From assembly GCA_023435895.1 (NCBI GenBank), contig JAEZLH010000017.1, forward strand, positions 62,001-126,000: a stretch of DNA of 64,000 nucleotides, written 5' to 3'. Below are positions 37,013 through 45,698 of this stretch, piece after piece. The notes under the pieces were generated by a model. It was given only the letters and a program-made list of their open reading frames with translations, searched no databases and was not told the origin of the DNA. Source of the DNA: Bacillota bacterium (lineage in GTDB: Bacteria; Bacillota; Clostridia; Lachnospirales; Lachnospiraceae). A program made the position numbers and the translations under genes. Numbering within the stretch: the stretch's first letter is position 1; the number at the start of each line of letters is the position of its first letter.

Positions 37013-37179
37013 GAAAAACGGCTTTGGGATGTGTGTCTTGAAGCCGTTTTCTTGTTGTATCTCAGATAAAATAAACCACTTGCTATGCAGGTGTGTCCCA
37101 GATGCTTTAGCTTTAAGTAAAAAACCTCCCATGTTATAATTTTCATGGGTTTGCTAACCAAGAAAAACACATAGGAGGT
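37013..37179 (+). mobile_element. IS200-type left end with terminator hairpin and ribosome-site lock
   Basis: AAAACGGCTT (37015-37024) pairs with AAGCCGTTTT (37041-37050), the insulating hairpin usually found at the left end of IS200. Further on, ACCTCC (37125-37130) is complementary to the ribosome site GGAGGT (37174-37179), with an inner stem CCCATG/CATGGG (37129-37134, 37144-37149). Together these match the known low-expression design of IS200, where the mRNA leader hides the start of the transposase. Confidence 0.7.
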
Positions 37180-37186
37180 ATCCAAA

Positions 37187-37692
37187 GTGGATATAAGCAG
37201 TTTAGCCCATACAAAATGGGAATGCAAGTATCATTTGCTTTTCGCACCAAAATACAGAAGAACCAGATAATTTATGGAAAACTTAAAGCTGATGTGGCTC
37301 AAATACTGAGTACACTGTGCAAAAGAAAGGGAATAGAAATAATCGAAGCAGAGTGTTGCAAAGATCACGTGCATATGTTGATAAGAATACCACCCAAGTA
37401 TAGTGTGTCTGATACAATAGGATATTTAAAAGGGAAAAGCTCACTTATGATATTTGAGAAGCATGCAAATCTAAAATATACATACGAGAATCGTCATTTT
37501 TGGTGCAGGGGATATTATGTTGATACAGTAGGAAAAAACACAAAGAAGATACAAGAATATATTGCAAATCAATTGAAAGATGATATGGAAGCCGACCAAA
37601 TTACCCTAAGTATATTGGAAGAAGGTATTTTGGTATCAGACTATCTAAATATTGAATTTGAAAAACTTGATGAAGGCGGGCTGCCATTGTAG
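37187..37692 (+). pseudogene. tnpA: IS200 Y1 transposase, frameshifted
   Basis: From GTG 37187 the frame reads as the usual IS200 start (SSLAHTKWECKYHLLFAPKY) and stops at TAA 37268 after YRRTR. The rest, beginning IIYGKLKADVAQIL, continues one frame over to 37692. One lost A near 37267 explains this. The second part holds the HUH metal motif in DHVHMLIRIP (His-x-His) and the catalytic Tyr region FWCRGYYVDTVG. Complete otherwise, about 168 residues if repaired. The frameshift should inactivate it unless slippage occurs. Confidence 0.85.
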
Positions 37693-38060
37693 GAGATGCA
37701 GATTTTTAATATTACGCATAATCTGTCGTAAAAAAAAGGCATTAGTTCAAATTTTCAATCTAGTGTCATAAAATATGTATTTTGTAATTATCATTTGAAT
37801 ATGTAATCCCTGATATGTTTTACCAGCTGAAAAAACCGTATCTAATAATACACTCAAAAAATTCTCACAAATATTGCTCAAACACTTTGATTGCTAGAAT
37901 TACCTTTACACCTTATGATATAACCAAAACACAGCAGGTAGCACTGATTTATATGAATCATATTAACCAAATCAATAGCTTTTATAAATCCTACAAGGTT
38001 TATAAAGCTAGTTATATCCTAACATAGTATAAAAGAAAAACAAAACGGAGTTGAAGAGTT
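37693..38060. other. Intergenic region between IS200 and the hydrogenase locus
   Basis: 368 AT-rich bases. They should include the right end of IS200 (no clear hairpin located) and the promoter of the next gene. A 70-codon open frame at 37815-38027 has no ribosome site and biased composition, so I do not call it. Confidence 0.3.
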
Positions 38061-38339
38061 ATGTTAAATTGTGAATATTGTAATTACCTAATGAACGCCA
38101 ATGAAACACTAAACGAATTACAACCTAATCAGGGTACCCTATGTAAAATCAGCGGTCATATTTTTTCAGTTGATGAGATGAATATGGATATCGAGTACCC
38201 TTGCAAGGATATATCCTACGCAGAATACTTGAAGAAAAATCTACCTTCAAATTATAAAATTAAGGATGATAATTGGAAAATCCTTTATGCAAGCAAGCAT
38301 CGTGTTCCGGATACGAAGCATCTTCCGATAGCTGTATAA
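38061..38339 (+). CDS. Small Cys-containing protein upstream of the hydrogenase genes
   Basis: A 92-residue protein starting with CEYCNYLM, one CxxC pair at residues 4-7 with further single Cys near 34 and 55, so a possible zinc or Fe-S site. The ribosome site CGGAG precedes ATG 38061. It lies 157 bases before the hydrogenase gene and has the same direction. No family recognised; a partner or regulator of the hydrogenase locus is a guess from position. Confidence 0.5.
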   Translation: MLNCEYCNYLMNANETLNELQPNQGTLCKISGHIFSVDEMNMDIEYPCKDISYAEYLKKNLPSNYKIKDDNWKILYASKHRVPDTKHLPIAV

Positions 38340-38496
38340 GTTGAAGTATAGCCTATTTAAAATAATTACAAATAACAATAGCAATAGGAAGATCCAAGTA
38401 GCGCGTATGAAGTAATCCACTAGTTACCCGGATACTATGTACTAACAGCTTGGCTTGCGTAACAGCATGATAGGAAAGAAGTAGGATGTGAATGGA

Positions 38497-39936
38497 ATGA
38501 GATTATTTGATACTGAGGTTCAAGAGCTAAAATATAAAGTTATCAATGAACTGGTGCGTCTCGCAGTGAAGGATAAGGTCGACAAGGCTTTCTATGAAGT
38601 GCCAAGAAAAATCGTACCGGGGCCGAAGGCAACCATGCGATGCTGTATATATAAGGAGAGAGCCATTGTACAGGAACGAATAAGTTATGCGATGGGAGAA
38701 GGAAGTGCTGAGGATACAATCGTACAGGTAATTGATATCGCCTGTGATGAATGCCCGGTAGATCGATTTACCGTTACCGAAAGCTGCAGAGGTTGTATTG
38801 CACACAGATGCTTTTCTGTATGCCCCAGAGGTGCGATCAGTTTTGATAATAAAAAGGCGAGAATTGATAAGGAAAAATGTATAGAATGCGGCAAATGTAT
38901 GAACGCCTGCCCCTACAAAGCCATATCTGAGAATATTCGCCCATGCATACGGGGTTGTAAAGCCGGAGCGATCACTATTGATGCGGATAAGAAGGCTAAG
39001 ATTAGCAGTGATAAATGTATTGATTGCGGTGCCTGCGTTTATAACTGTCCATTTGGTGCTATCGTGGATAAATCCTACGTTCTGGATGCGGTTAACCTCT
39101 TGAAAGAATCAAAAGGTGGTGAGAAGTATAGGGTATATGCTGCGATAGCTCCCGCCATTGTTAGTCAGTTTACCTACGCAAAGACAGAGCAGGTAGTCGC
39201 AGGGTTAAAGCAGATGGGTTTTCATGCAGTTGTGGAGGTAGCTTTAGGAGCCGATCTGGTTGCCAGTAAGGAAGCGAAGGAACTGGCAGACAAAGGTTTT
39301 CTAACCAGCTCCTGCTGCCCCTCCTTCGTAAAATATATCGAGATAAATTTCCCTGATCTGGTGAAACACATATCGCATAATGTGTCTCCAATGATTGAGA
39401 TTGCCAGACTGATTAAGTCCACGGACAAGACCTCAAAGGTAGTTTTTATTGGACCATGTATCAGTAAGAAAGCGGAATATCGAAAGAAGGAATATGAGGG
39501 AATTGTTGACTGTGTCATAACCTTTGAGGAACTACAGGCGCTTTTGGATGGTATGGATATTGAGGTTGAAAAACTTAGCTGGCAAAGCTTAGATAACGCT
39601 TCCTATTTTGGACGTATCTTTGCCAGGAGCGGAGGATTATCTGAAGCGGTTGGCCAAGCCTTAAAGGAGGAAGAGCTTCCTTTTGAGGTTAAGGCGGAAG
39701 TATGCGATGGACTGGAGCAATGTAGGACTGCTCTACTGAAAACTTCAAAAGGCAAGCTGGATAAAAACTTTATCGAAGGAATGGCCTGTGAAGGTGGCTG
39801 CATCAACGGTGCCGCTTGTCTGCATCACGGTCCGAAGAACAAAATGGAAGTCGATCGATACGGAATGCAGGCGATCGAGAAGAGCATTAAGGATGCATTG
39901 GTAATAAAGCCCTTGTTCAGTTGGGTTGACAAATAA
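38497..39936 (+). CDS. [FeFe]-hydrogenase, group B-like
   Basis: The 479-residue protein (start ATG 38497; GTG 38488 is possible) has an N-terminal region of 85 residues. A ferredoxin domain follows with four [4Fe-4S]-type Cys sets (CRGCIAHRCFSVCP, CIECGKCMNACP, CIRGCKAGA, CIDCGACVYNCP, about residues 97-185). Then comes the H-cluster domain, with the three signatures TSCCPSF (about 270), GPCISKKAEY (about 317) and EGMACEGGCINGAACL (about 425). These Cys residues hold the catalytic di-iron site. Group B enzymes in anaerobes have little-known roles, and may be catalytic or sensory. The downstream genes suggest use in signalling. Confidence 0.88.
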   Translation: MRLFDTEVQELKYKVINELVRLAVKDKVDKAFYEVPRKIVPGPKATMRCCIYKERAIVQERISYAMGEGSAEDTIVQVIDIACDECPVDRFTVTESCRGCIAHRCFSVCPRGAISFDNKKARIDKEKCIECGKCMNACPYKAISENIRPCIRGCKAGAITIDADKKAKISSDKCIDCGACVYNCPFGAIVDKSYVLDAVNLLKESKGGEKYRVYAAIAPAIVSQFTYAKTEQVVAGLKQMGFHAVVEVALGADLVASKEAKELADKGFLTSSCCPSFVKYIEINFPDLVKHISHNVSPMIEIARLIKSTDKTSKVVFIGPCISKKAEYRKKEYEGIVDCVITFEELQALLDGMDIEVEKLSWQSLDNASYFGRIFARSGGLSEAVGQALKEEELPFEVKAEVCDGLEQCRTALLKTSKGKLDKNFIEGMACEGGCINGAACLHHGPKNKMEVDRYGMQAIEKSIKDALVIKPLFSWVDK

Positions 39937-39980
39937 TTAACAAAGTTATAAGATGTTTAAAAACAGTATGGAGGGATCAT

Positions 39981-40247
39981 ATGCTCCAAGTATACATATG
40001 TGTTGGAAGCTCATGTCATATCAAAGGATCTTACCAAATAATTAAGTCCTTTGAAGAACTTATTAAATTTAATCATGTTGAAGATCAGGTTGAACTAAAG
40101 GCTTCCTTTTGCCTGGGTCACTGTACAAAAGGTGTCTCGGTGAAGGTGGAGGAGGAGTTTATTGAGGATCTCAACGTCTCCAATGTAAAAGAAAAGTTTG
40201 AAAAATATATTTTGAGAAGGCTTACGTATGAGCACAATTCAATTTAA
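39981..40247 (+). CDS. Thioredoxin-like [2Fe-2S] ferredoxin (NuoE/HndA type)
   Basis: An 88-residue protein with a Cys pair in VGSSCHIKG (about residue 8-12) and another in SFCLGHCTKGV (about 44-50), the four-Cys set of thioredoxin-fold [2Fe-2S] proteins. It would pass electrons between a donor and the hydrogenase-type proteins. The ATG follows GGAGGGA. Its end overlaps the next gene by 20 bases, so they are coupled. Confidence 0.82.
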   Translation: MLQVYICVGSSCHIKGSYQIIKSFEELIKFNHVEDQVELKASFCLGHCTKGVSVKVEEEFIEDLNVSNVKEKFEKYILRRLTYEHNSI

Positions 40248-41952
40248 AGAAGCAAACTGTAAAAACTGCTATAAATGCATAAGAAGCTGTCCGGTGAAGG
40301 CGATCACCTTTAAGAATGAGCAGGCTAGAATTATTGAAGAGGATTGTATGCTGTGCGGAAATTGTCTGAAAGCATGCCCCCAGAATGCAAAGACGGTGAA
40401 AAGTGATATCGATATCGTGAAAGGCTTTGTTAACAAGAAGGTGAAGGTTTATGCTAGCTTAGCTCCTTCATTTATTACAGCCTTTGATCATGATAGCTCG
40501 AAATCAATATTTGCTGCGTTACGAAAACTAGGTTTCACTCATATTGAGGAGACAGCGATTGGTGCTGCTGCGGTATCGAAGCAGTATGAGAAGCTTATGA
40601 GTGAGAAAAAAATGAAAAATATTATCACTACGGCTTGCCCTTCGATTAATTTCCTGATTGAAAAATACTATCCCGAACTAATCGATCAGATGGCGCCGGT
40701 GGTATCCCCAATGATTGCACATGCCAAAATGCTGCGTGAAACGTACGGACAGCGAATTAAAGTCGTATTTATTGGACCTTGTCTGGCGAAAAAGGATGAA
40801 TGCAATGATTTTCAAAATGAGGGAGCAGTCGATGCAGTTCTGACTTTTGAGGAGCTAAGTAGCTGGATGGCATCAGAAGGAATTGATTGCAAGGATGATT
40901 TCACAGAGGATATCAAAGCGGCCAAAGACATGACTGCTCGTATCTATCCAGTACCGGGTGGAATATTAAAAACAATCGACAATAAATATAAAGCAAATTA
41001 CAAATGCATCAGTATCGATGGTGTCGAGCGATGTATGAAGGTACTGGATTCGATTAAGCAGAATGGCATTGAAAATTATTTTATCGAAATGAACAGTTGC
41101 CAGGATGGTTGTATCGGTGGTCCATGTATGAATGACACGAATGCTGGCTTCCTGGTAGCAAGGGAAAGGCTGATTGAATTTGTACGAAAATGCCCAGGGG
41201 GTATGAATCAGCTGGCGGACATGGGTACGAAGATTGATTTTAGTAAGAAGTTTATCGATCGGACAAAGAAGCATAAGGAACCCTCTTCGGCATCAATTCA
41301 GGCAATCCTTAACAGCATTGGAAAGTTTACTAAGGATAAGGAACTTAACTGCGGAGCCTGTGGATATTCTACCTGCAAAGAGAAAGCGATTGCAGTATAT
41401 ACCGGTAAAGCGCAGTTATATATGTGCCTCCCCTATATGAGGGAACGAGCAGAATCAATCTCTAATCTGATCATCAATACAACTCCGAATGCAATCTTTG
41501 CACTGGATAATGAGTTACAAATTCAAGAGATTAATACCGCGGCACGTGAGAAATTTCATCTGACCTCGGACGACCTGATCGGTGAGAACATTTACACATT
41601 GCTGCCCTGTGAGGACTTCATCAATGTCTTTGACAGCCATGTAAGTGTTTATGATACCAAGTACTATTATGATAAATTTGATATGACAGTGGAACAGTCA
41701 ATCATCTTTATATCAGAACAGAATATAATCATTGTTATCATAAAGGACATCACGGAGGAGGAACGCTACCGGCTTCAGATGCATCAAGTACAGACAGAGA
41801 ATGTTGAAATTGCCCAGAAGGTGATTGAAAAACAAATGAGAGTAGCCCAGGAAATTGCCAGTCTTCTTGGAGAGACAACGGCAGAAACCAAGGTGGCATT
41901 AACAAAGCTGAAGAAATCGATCATGGCAGGAATGAGTGATGTTTTAAAATGA
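40228..41952 (+). CDS. Sensory [FeFe]-hydrogenase-like protein with PAS domain
   Basis: The 574-residue protein is built as a sensor: two [4Fe-4S] ferredoxin motifs (CKNCYKCIRSCP, CMLCGNCLKACP, residues about 10-52), and an H-cluster domain with TTACPSINF (about 131), GPCLAKKDEC (about 180) and EMNSCQDGCIGGPCM (about 288). Next an extra four-Cys module CGACGYSTCKEKA with a later CLPY (about 372-400), then a PAS domain (about 415-510) and a C-terminal coiled coil. This is the layout of group C, HydS-type hydrogenases, thought to sense H2 or redox state and signal through kinases or phosphatases. The next gene, overlapping by four bases, is such a phosphatase. Confidence 0.88.
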   Translation: MSTIQFKEANCKNCYKCIRSCPVKAITFKNEQARIIEEDCMLCGNCLKACPQNAKTVKSDIDIVKGFVNKKVKVYASLAPSFITAFDHDSSKSIFAALRKLGFTHIEETAIGAAAVSKQYEKLMSEKKMKNIITTACPSINFLIEKYYPELIDQMAPVVSPMIAHAKMLRETYGQRIKVVFIGPCLAKKDECNDFQNEGAVDAVLTFEELSSWMASEGIDCKDDFTEDIKAAKDMTARIYPVPGGILKTIDNKYKANYKCISIDGVERCMKVLDSIKQNGIENYFIEMNSCQDGCIGGPCMNDTNAGFLVARERLIEFVRKCPGGMNQLADMGTKIDFSKKFIDRTKKHKEPSSASIQAILNSIGKFTKDKELNCGACGYSTCKEKAIAVYTGKAQLYMCLPYMRERAESISNLIINTTPNAIFALDNELQIQEINTAAREKFHLTSDDLIGENIYTLLPCEDFINVFDSHVSVYDTKYYYDKFDMTVEQSIIFISEQNIIIVIIKDITEEERYRLQMHQVQTENVEIAQKVIEKQMRVAQEIASLLGETTAETKVALTKLKKSIMAGMSDVLK

Positions 41953-43121
41953 GACTTTATATAGATAGCAACTTTGAAAGCATAAATAAATATCATGAGG
42001 AATTATGTGGTGACAAGGTAGAAATTTACCGCGATGAAAACTATGTAATTATTGTATTATCGGATGGTCTTGGGAGTGGTGTGAAAGCGAATATCTTAGC
42101 TACCTTAACCTCCAAAATTATTGGAACAATACTGGCGAACGGACTTGATATTGATGAAGCGGTTGATACAATTGCCAATACACTTCCGGTTTGTCAGGAG
42201 AGAAATATTGCTTACTCAACCTTTACCATTCTTCAGATATCCATGACGGGGGAAGGATATCTGGTAGAGTTTGATAACCCCTCTATATTCCGATTCCGAA
42301 AAGGATGTCCATTACCGATTGAAACGGTGGATAGAAGAATCAGCGGAAAGACCATCAGGGAAGCTAGATTTACGATTGAGCAGGAGGATTTATTCGTATT
42401 AGTAAGTGATGGTGCGATTCATGCAGGTATCGGTCATTCGTTAAATCTTGGTTGGCAGTGGGAGAATATTAATGAGTATATTCAAAGAAGTTACACGAGC
42501 GATATGTCTTCAAAAAGTATAACGAAACTACTGCTTTCGGCATGTGACAATTTATATGGACATAAACCGGGGGATGATACGACGGTTGTTGCAGTAAAAG
42601 TTCAAAATAGCGTTTCGTTAAGTATTATGGTTGGACCACCGGTGGACTTACAGCAAGACAAACAGGTCGTTCAGAGATTTAACGAAATGGAAGGTAAGAA
42701 GATTATCTGCGGAGGAACCACCTCCCAGATTGTAGCCAGGGAACTGAACAAAGAGGTAAAAGCTAATTTCAACTACAGCAATCCGGCAGTTCCTCCAACC
42801 GCCGAAATTGATGGAATAGAGTTAACCACGGAGGGCGTTTTGACCTTAAGAAAGGCATTAAGTCTGATCGAAGCCTGTATCTCCTCGGATAGTACCATGC
42901 AGGATTACTTAAACCTGAACAAAAAGGACGGTGCTTCCAAGCTTGCTAAGATTTTATTAGAGGAATGCACCAATGTTAAATTCTTTGTTGGACGTGCCAT
43001 GAATCCTGCCCATCAAAACCCGGGCTTCCCCCTTAACTTGAGTTTAAAGCTCAAGCTTGTGGAGGAAATTGCGGAATGCATTCGAAGTATTGGAAAGCAG
43101 GTCAGCATTGAGTATAACTAG
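41949..43121 (+). CDS. SpoIIE/PP2C-family serine phosphatase
   Basis: The 390-residue protein removes phosphate from Ser/Thr of a regulator. PP2C metal-binding signatures: IIVLSDGLGSG (about residue 34), DLFVLVSDGAIHAG (about 147) and the late GDDTTVVAVKV (about 205). The C-terminal 180 residues (from about 215) form a separate region without a name, with GPPVDLQQDKQ and KKIICGGTTSQIVAREL. The ATGA overlap with the hydrogenase-PAS gene indicates direct coupling: H2 or redox sensing probably controls phosphatase activity. The stop is one base before the next gene. Confidence 0.85.
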   Translation: MRLYIDSNFESINKYHEELCGDKVEIYRDENYVIIVLSDGLGSGVKANILATLTSKIIGTILANGLDIDEAVDTIANTLPVCQERNIAYSTFTILQISMTGEGYLVEFDNPSIFRFRKGCPLPIETVDRRISGKTIREARFTIEQEDLFVLVSDGAIHAGIGHSLNLGWQWENINEYIQRSYTSDMSSKSITKLLLSACDNLYGHKPGDDTTVVAVKVQNSVSLSIMVGPPVDLQQDKQVVQRFNEMEGKKIICGGTTSQIVARELNKEVKANFNYSNPAVPPTAEIDGIELTTEGVLTLRKALSLIEACISSDSTMQDYLNLNKKDGASKLAKILLEECTNVKFFVGRAMNPAHQNPGFPLNLSLKLKLVEEIAECIRSIGKQVSIEYN

Positions 43122-43122
43122 T

Positions 43123-44652
43123 ATGCGCACAATCGTATTAAAACTCCATAAACCCAGCAAAAGCAAACAGCATATTCTTGATGAAGCCCTGCGAAACTAT
43201 AATAATGCATATCGCTATCTGCTTGATAAGGCGCAAAGTGAGTTGGGAACCATATGCGAGAGATATGGTGAGGATAGAGGGGGATATAAAGCGAATATAG
43301 TATCCAAATGGGTTGACAAAGGATTAAGCAAAGAGCTGAATCAGTTTCATGTGCAGCCCTTTAAGGATGCACTAAAGCTCGATTTTGGCATGACTATGGC
43401 AAGTTACTTTACACTCAAATCCCATATATTGAAGGCTAACGATCCCGGTAATGAGCTTACTCTTCAAAAAACGGAAAAGAAAGCATTGAAAATTGCGTTG
43501 CCCGAAACAGACAGACCCATATACTTTTGCAGATATGATACGAAACGAAGCTATTCCCTGCTGTATAACAAGGATAAGGATAGATTTTATGTGAAAGTCT
43601 ATCTAACTGATCATAAGAATGCCAGAACAGTGCAAAGGAATACTCCTGTAACAGGTCGGCTTATCTATGTGCACAAGGATAAGGAGTCTCATATAGGAAG
43701 AGCAAAGGAAACGTTTCTTATCCTTCCGCTATCCTTCGGAGCATATCAGGAGGCATATTTAAAAGAGGCACTTATGAACCCTGCGATGTTGCGAACGGCT
43801 AAGCTGTATAAAAGAGGGATGGACTATTACCTGGCGGTCAGTATCGGTACAGAAGCGACTACGCAATTAACGGCAGAATCCTATCTTGGAGTAGCCAGAG
43901 GGTTAAATAAACAATTATGCTATACGATTGTAGATATTAGCGGGAAGCTGTTGGCATCCGGTACAATTGCAGAGAACTCAAAGGCTTCTAAAGAATTGGG
44001 AGTTCCGCTCTATGAGATACATAAGGCTGCAAATACCATTGCCGGTTACGCATACGAGTTTAAATCACAAGTCATTTTACAAAACCTAACGCAGATTGGT
44101 GATCATATCAGTTGGACGGACGGTGACAAAAAAGAGTATCATCCGGAATATAATTGCAGCAGTTATAATAGGTTAGCCCATATCTTAGAATATAAGCTGC
44201 CGGAGAAAGGGCTGCCTTCCCCGATTAAAGTAAGTTCCTTCGATATTTTTTATCGCTGCCAGGATTGCGGACATGTATCGAGGAATAACAGATTTTCGAA
44301 AGATGTTTTTCTATGTACAAAATGTGGTTCCTCTATGAAAGTCGATTCACTTGGGAGTCTTAACTTAGCAAGAAAATTGATTACTTATCAGAAATCGAAA
44401 ATAAAAATCAAAGTAATACAGACCTCGGAGGGTACTAGTTTCACGAATAAGCTATTGGGTTTGAATTTTGTAATACCGAATAAGGGTAACCAGTTTGAAC
44501 TGCTTATGGGGGAAATTGACCGGGTAGTGAATGAACTAAGGAATAGTATAAAGGAAGTAAATCGATCAGATGCCAAGAAACTGGAAAGTATTATTAAAAA
44601 AGTTGATAGTGCCGAGAAGCTGATTGATATCGTAGATTTTGTTTATGATTAG
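43123..44652 (+). CDS. TnpB-like RNA-guided protein with degenerate RuvC site (TldR-like)
   Basis: The 509-residue protein starts at ATG 43123, one base after the phosphatase stop. It has the helical N-terminal part typical of TnpB (residues about 1-110), a beta/OB region, then a split RuvC nuclease with zinc ribbon. RuvC-I reads YLGVARGLNKQL, with Ala (about 258) where TnpB has the catalytic Asp; RuvC-II reads VILQNL, with Gln (about 320) for the catalytic Glu; RuvC-III DSLGSLNLA keeps Asp (about 408). The zinc ribbon CQDCG...CTKCG (379-401) is intact. Two of three catalytic residues lost means no cleavage but possible RNA-guided DNA binding, as in TldR repressors. No transposon ends or tnpA accompany it. 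Confidence 0.8.
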   Translation: MRTIVLKLHKPSKSKQHILDEALRNYNNAYRYLLDKAQSELGTICERYGEDRGGYKANIVSKWVDKGLSKELNQFHVQPFKDALKLDFGMTMASYFTLKSHILKANDPGNELTLQKTEKKALKIALPETDRPIYFCRYDTKRSYSLLYNKDKDRFYVKVYLTDHKNARTVQRNTPVTGRLIYVHKDKESHIGRAKETFLILPLSFGAYQEAYLKEALMNPAMLRTAKLYKRGMDYYLAVSIGTEATTQLTAESYLGVARGLNKQLCYTIVDISGKLLASGTIAENSKASKELGVPLYEIHKAANTIAGYAYEFKSQVILQNLTQIGDHISWTDGDKKEYHPEYNCSSYNRLAHILEYKLPEKGLPSPIKVSSFDIFYRCQDCGHVSRNNRFSKDVFLCTKCGSSMKVDSLGSLNLARKLITYQKSKIKIKVIQTSEGTSFTNKLLGLNFVIPNKGNQFELLMGEIDRVVNELRNSIKEVNRSDAKKLESIIKKVDSAEKLIDIVDFVYD

Positions 44653-44734
44653 TGGATAGTCAATTCAATAAGTGAACCGAATGAGGTGGGAAGTTAATTT
44701 CTGCTTTGTTTTGATTTTAAAATAAAATGTTCTT

Positions 44735-44809
44735 GCTGCCACAGCATTTGCGTTATGTAAACGCAAATCTTACTGAGTAAGGCACCGAAGATTGGTGTGA
44801 AAGTGCAGC
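44735..44809 (+). ncRNA. Candidate guide-RNA scaffold: closed multi-stem RNA
   Basis: A closing stem GCTGC (44735-44739) with GCAGC (44805-44809) encloses three hairpins: ATTTGCGTT/AACGCAAAT (44746-44754, 44760-44768); CTTAC/GTAAG (44769-44773, 44777-44781); GCACC/GGTGT (44782-44786, 44794-44798). It lies 80 bases after the TnpB-like gene and 10 bases before a terminator. TnpB and TldR guide RNAs are encoded at this place, so it could be the scaffold, but no covariation can be judged from a single sequence. Confidence 0.5.
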
Positions 44810-44819
44810 TATCTAATAT

Positions 44820-44843
44820 CCCCATGAAGGAAACTTCATGGGG
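44820..44843 (+). terminator. Terminator of the hydrogenase/TnpB-like unit
   Basis: CCCCATGAAG (44820-44829), GAAA loop, CTTCATGGGG (44834-44843): a perfect 10-base stem with a stable tetraloop, followed by ATTATAAATTTT. It could also stop the converging minus-strand gene. Confidence 0.8.
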
Positions 44844-44887
44844 ATTATAAATTTTAGGAAAGAATTTCTGCTGGACTGGTGACATTC

Positions 44888-45205
44888 CTAAGTCATAAAT
44901 ATCATAGTTGGTGCATTAACTATAAAAGATAAAATAAATAGTATAGATGAAATGATTCCAAACACAATACTTAATTTAAATTGAGTAAATTTCTTTCTAA
45001 TTCCAAAGAAAAATATTCTTATGGCATTCAAAAAGAATAATAATATTAATATTATGCTTGTTTGAATTTCAACGTCAATTAATTTACTTTGAGTATATCC
45101 AGCAGAATTAATTTGGCAACTATGCAGAATACTACTAACCAAGAAAATTAAAGAGGCACAAAGTAATATAATATTAAAAATTGAAAATATATGTTTTTTA
45201 TTCAA
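44888..45205 (-). CDS. Small membrane protein, three segments
   Basis: A 105-residue hydrophobic protein with three membrane helices (about residues 5-26, 46-62 and 78-98). The start is uncertain: the open frame begins at TTG 45226, but AAAGGA (45223-45218) lies within it and points to TTG 45205. It converges on the terminator of the hydrogenase unit. No family recognised. Confidence 0.45.
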   Translation of the reverse strand: MNKKHIFSIFNIILLCASLIFLVSSILHSCQINSAGYTQSKLIDVEIQTSIILILLFFLNAIRIFFFGIRKKFTQFKLSIVFGIISSILFILSFIVNAPTMIFMT

Positions 45206-45698
45206 TGCAATATTTATTCCTTTCAATATTTAGATGAATTATGATGTTAACTTTGTATTAGAAACTATTGCAAACCAAGTATATGGTGATATTATATGTT
45301 CAAATATTTTCATAAGCAATATTTTATTAAAAATGGGCATAGAAACAGAGAGTTAGCCTATAACCCACATTGATCCATATATTGCCTGGAATGGATATAC
45401 TCTTCATCTTGTCCGGATATGTCATAATACCAATTTTTAATGAACTGAATTATGATTTGTTAAAGTTTGGAAGTTTCAAATAAACGTGTTAATGTAATTT
45501 ATCGGAAAGGCTTATAAAAACAGGAGTGAAGACTATCATACGATTTCTCCACTATATACCGGAATTATATAAAACTTGACAAATTAATAAAATATGGTAA
45601 TAATTAGCTGTAATAAGGAATATGTTCCGTATACATGCTTTCGGCATTGTCTTTACTTCTTGTAAACCCCTATATAAATTTTAATCGAGGATAATAAT
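45206..45698. other. Intergenic region before the VanZ-like gene
   Basis: About 490 AT-rich bases. It contains a plausible promoter for the VanZ-like gene (45576-45603) and otherwise no frame with a ribosome site, no repeat and no strong hairpin that I could identify. Confidence 0.35.
45576..45603 (+). promoter_or_regulatory. Promoter of the VanZ-like gene
   Basis: TTGACA (45576-45581), 16-base spacer, TAATAA (45598-45603), about 95 bases before the start codon. The -35 is perfect and the -10 fair. Confidence 0.5.

Noticed and set aside
37187..37692. Functional IS200 transposase starting at 37216
   Set aside because: The true N-terminus lies in another frame from GTG 37187; a one-base loss splits the gene.
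37815..38027. 70-codon open frame before the hydrogenase locus
   Set aside because: No ribosome site, AT-driven composition (Lys, Tyr, Ile, Asn), no domain pattern.
43123..44652. Active TnpB of an IS605/IS607 element
   Set aside because: Two RuvC catalytic positions appear replaced, no tnpA nearby, and the gene is built into the hydrogenase operon.
44735..44809. Known riboswitch such as c-di-GMP-I
   Set aside because: It has a GCAAA stretch, but not the rest of the consensus, and no gene follows on this strand for 850 bases.
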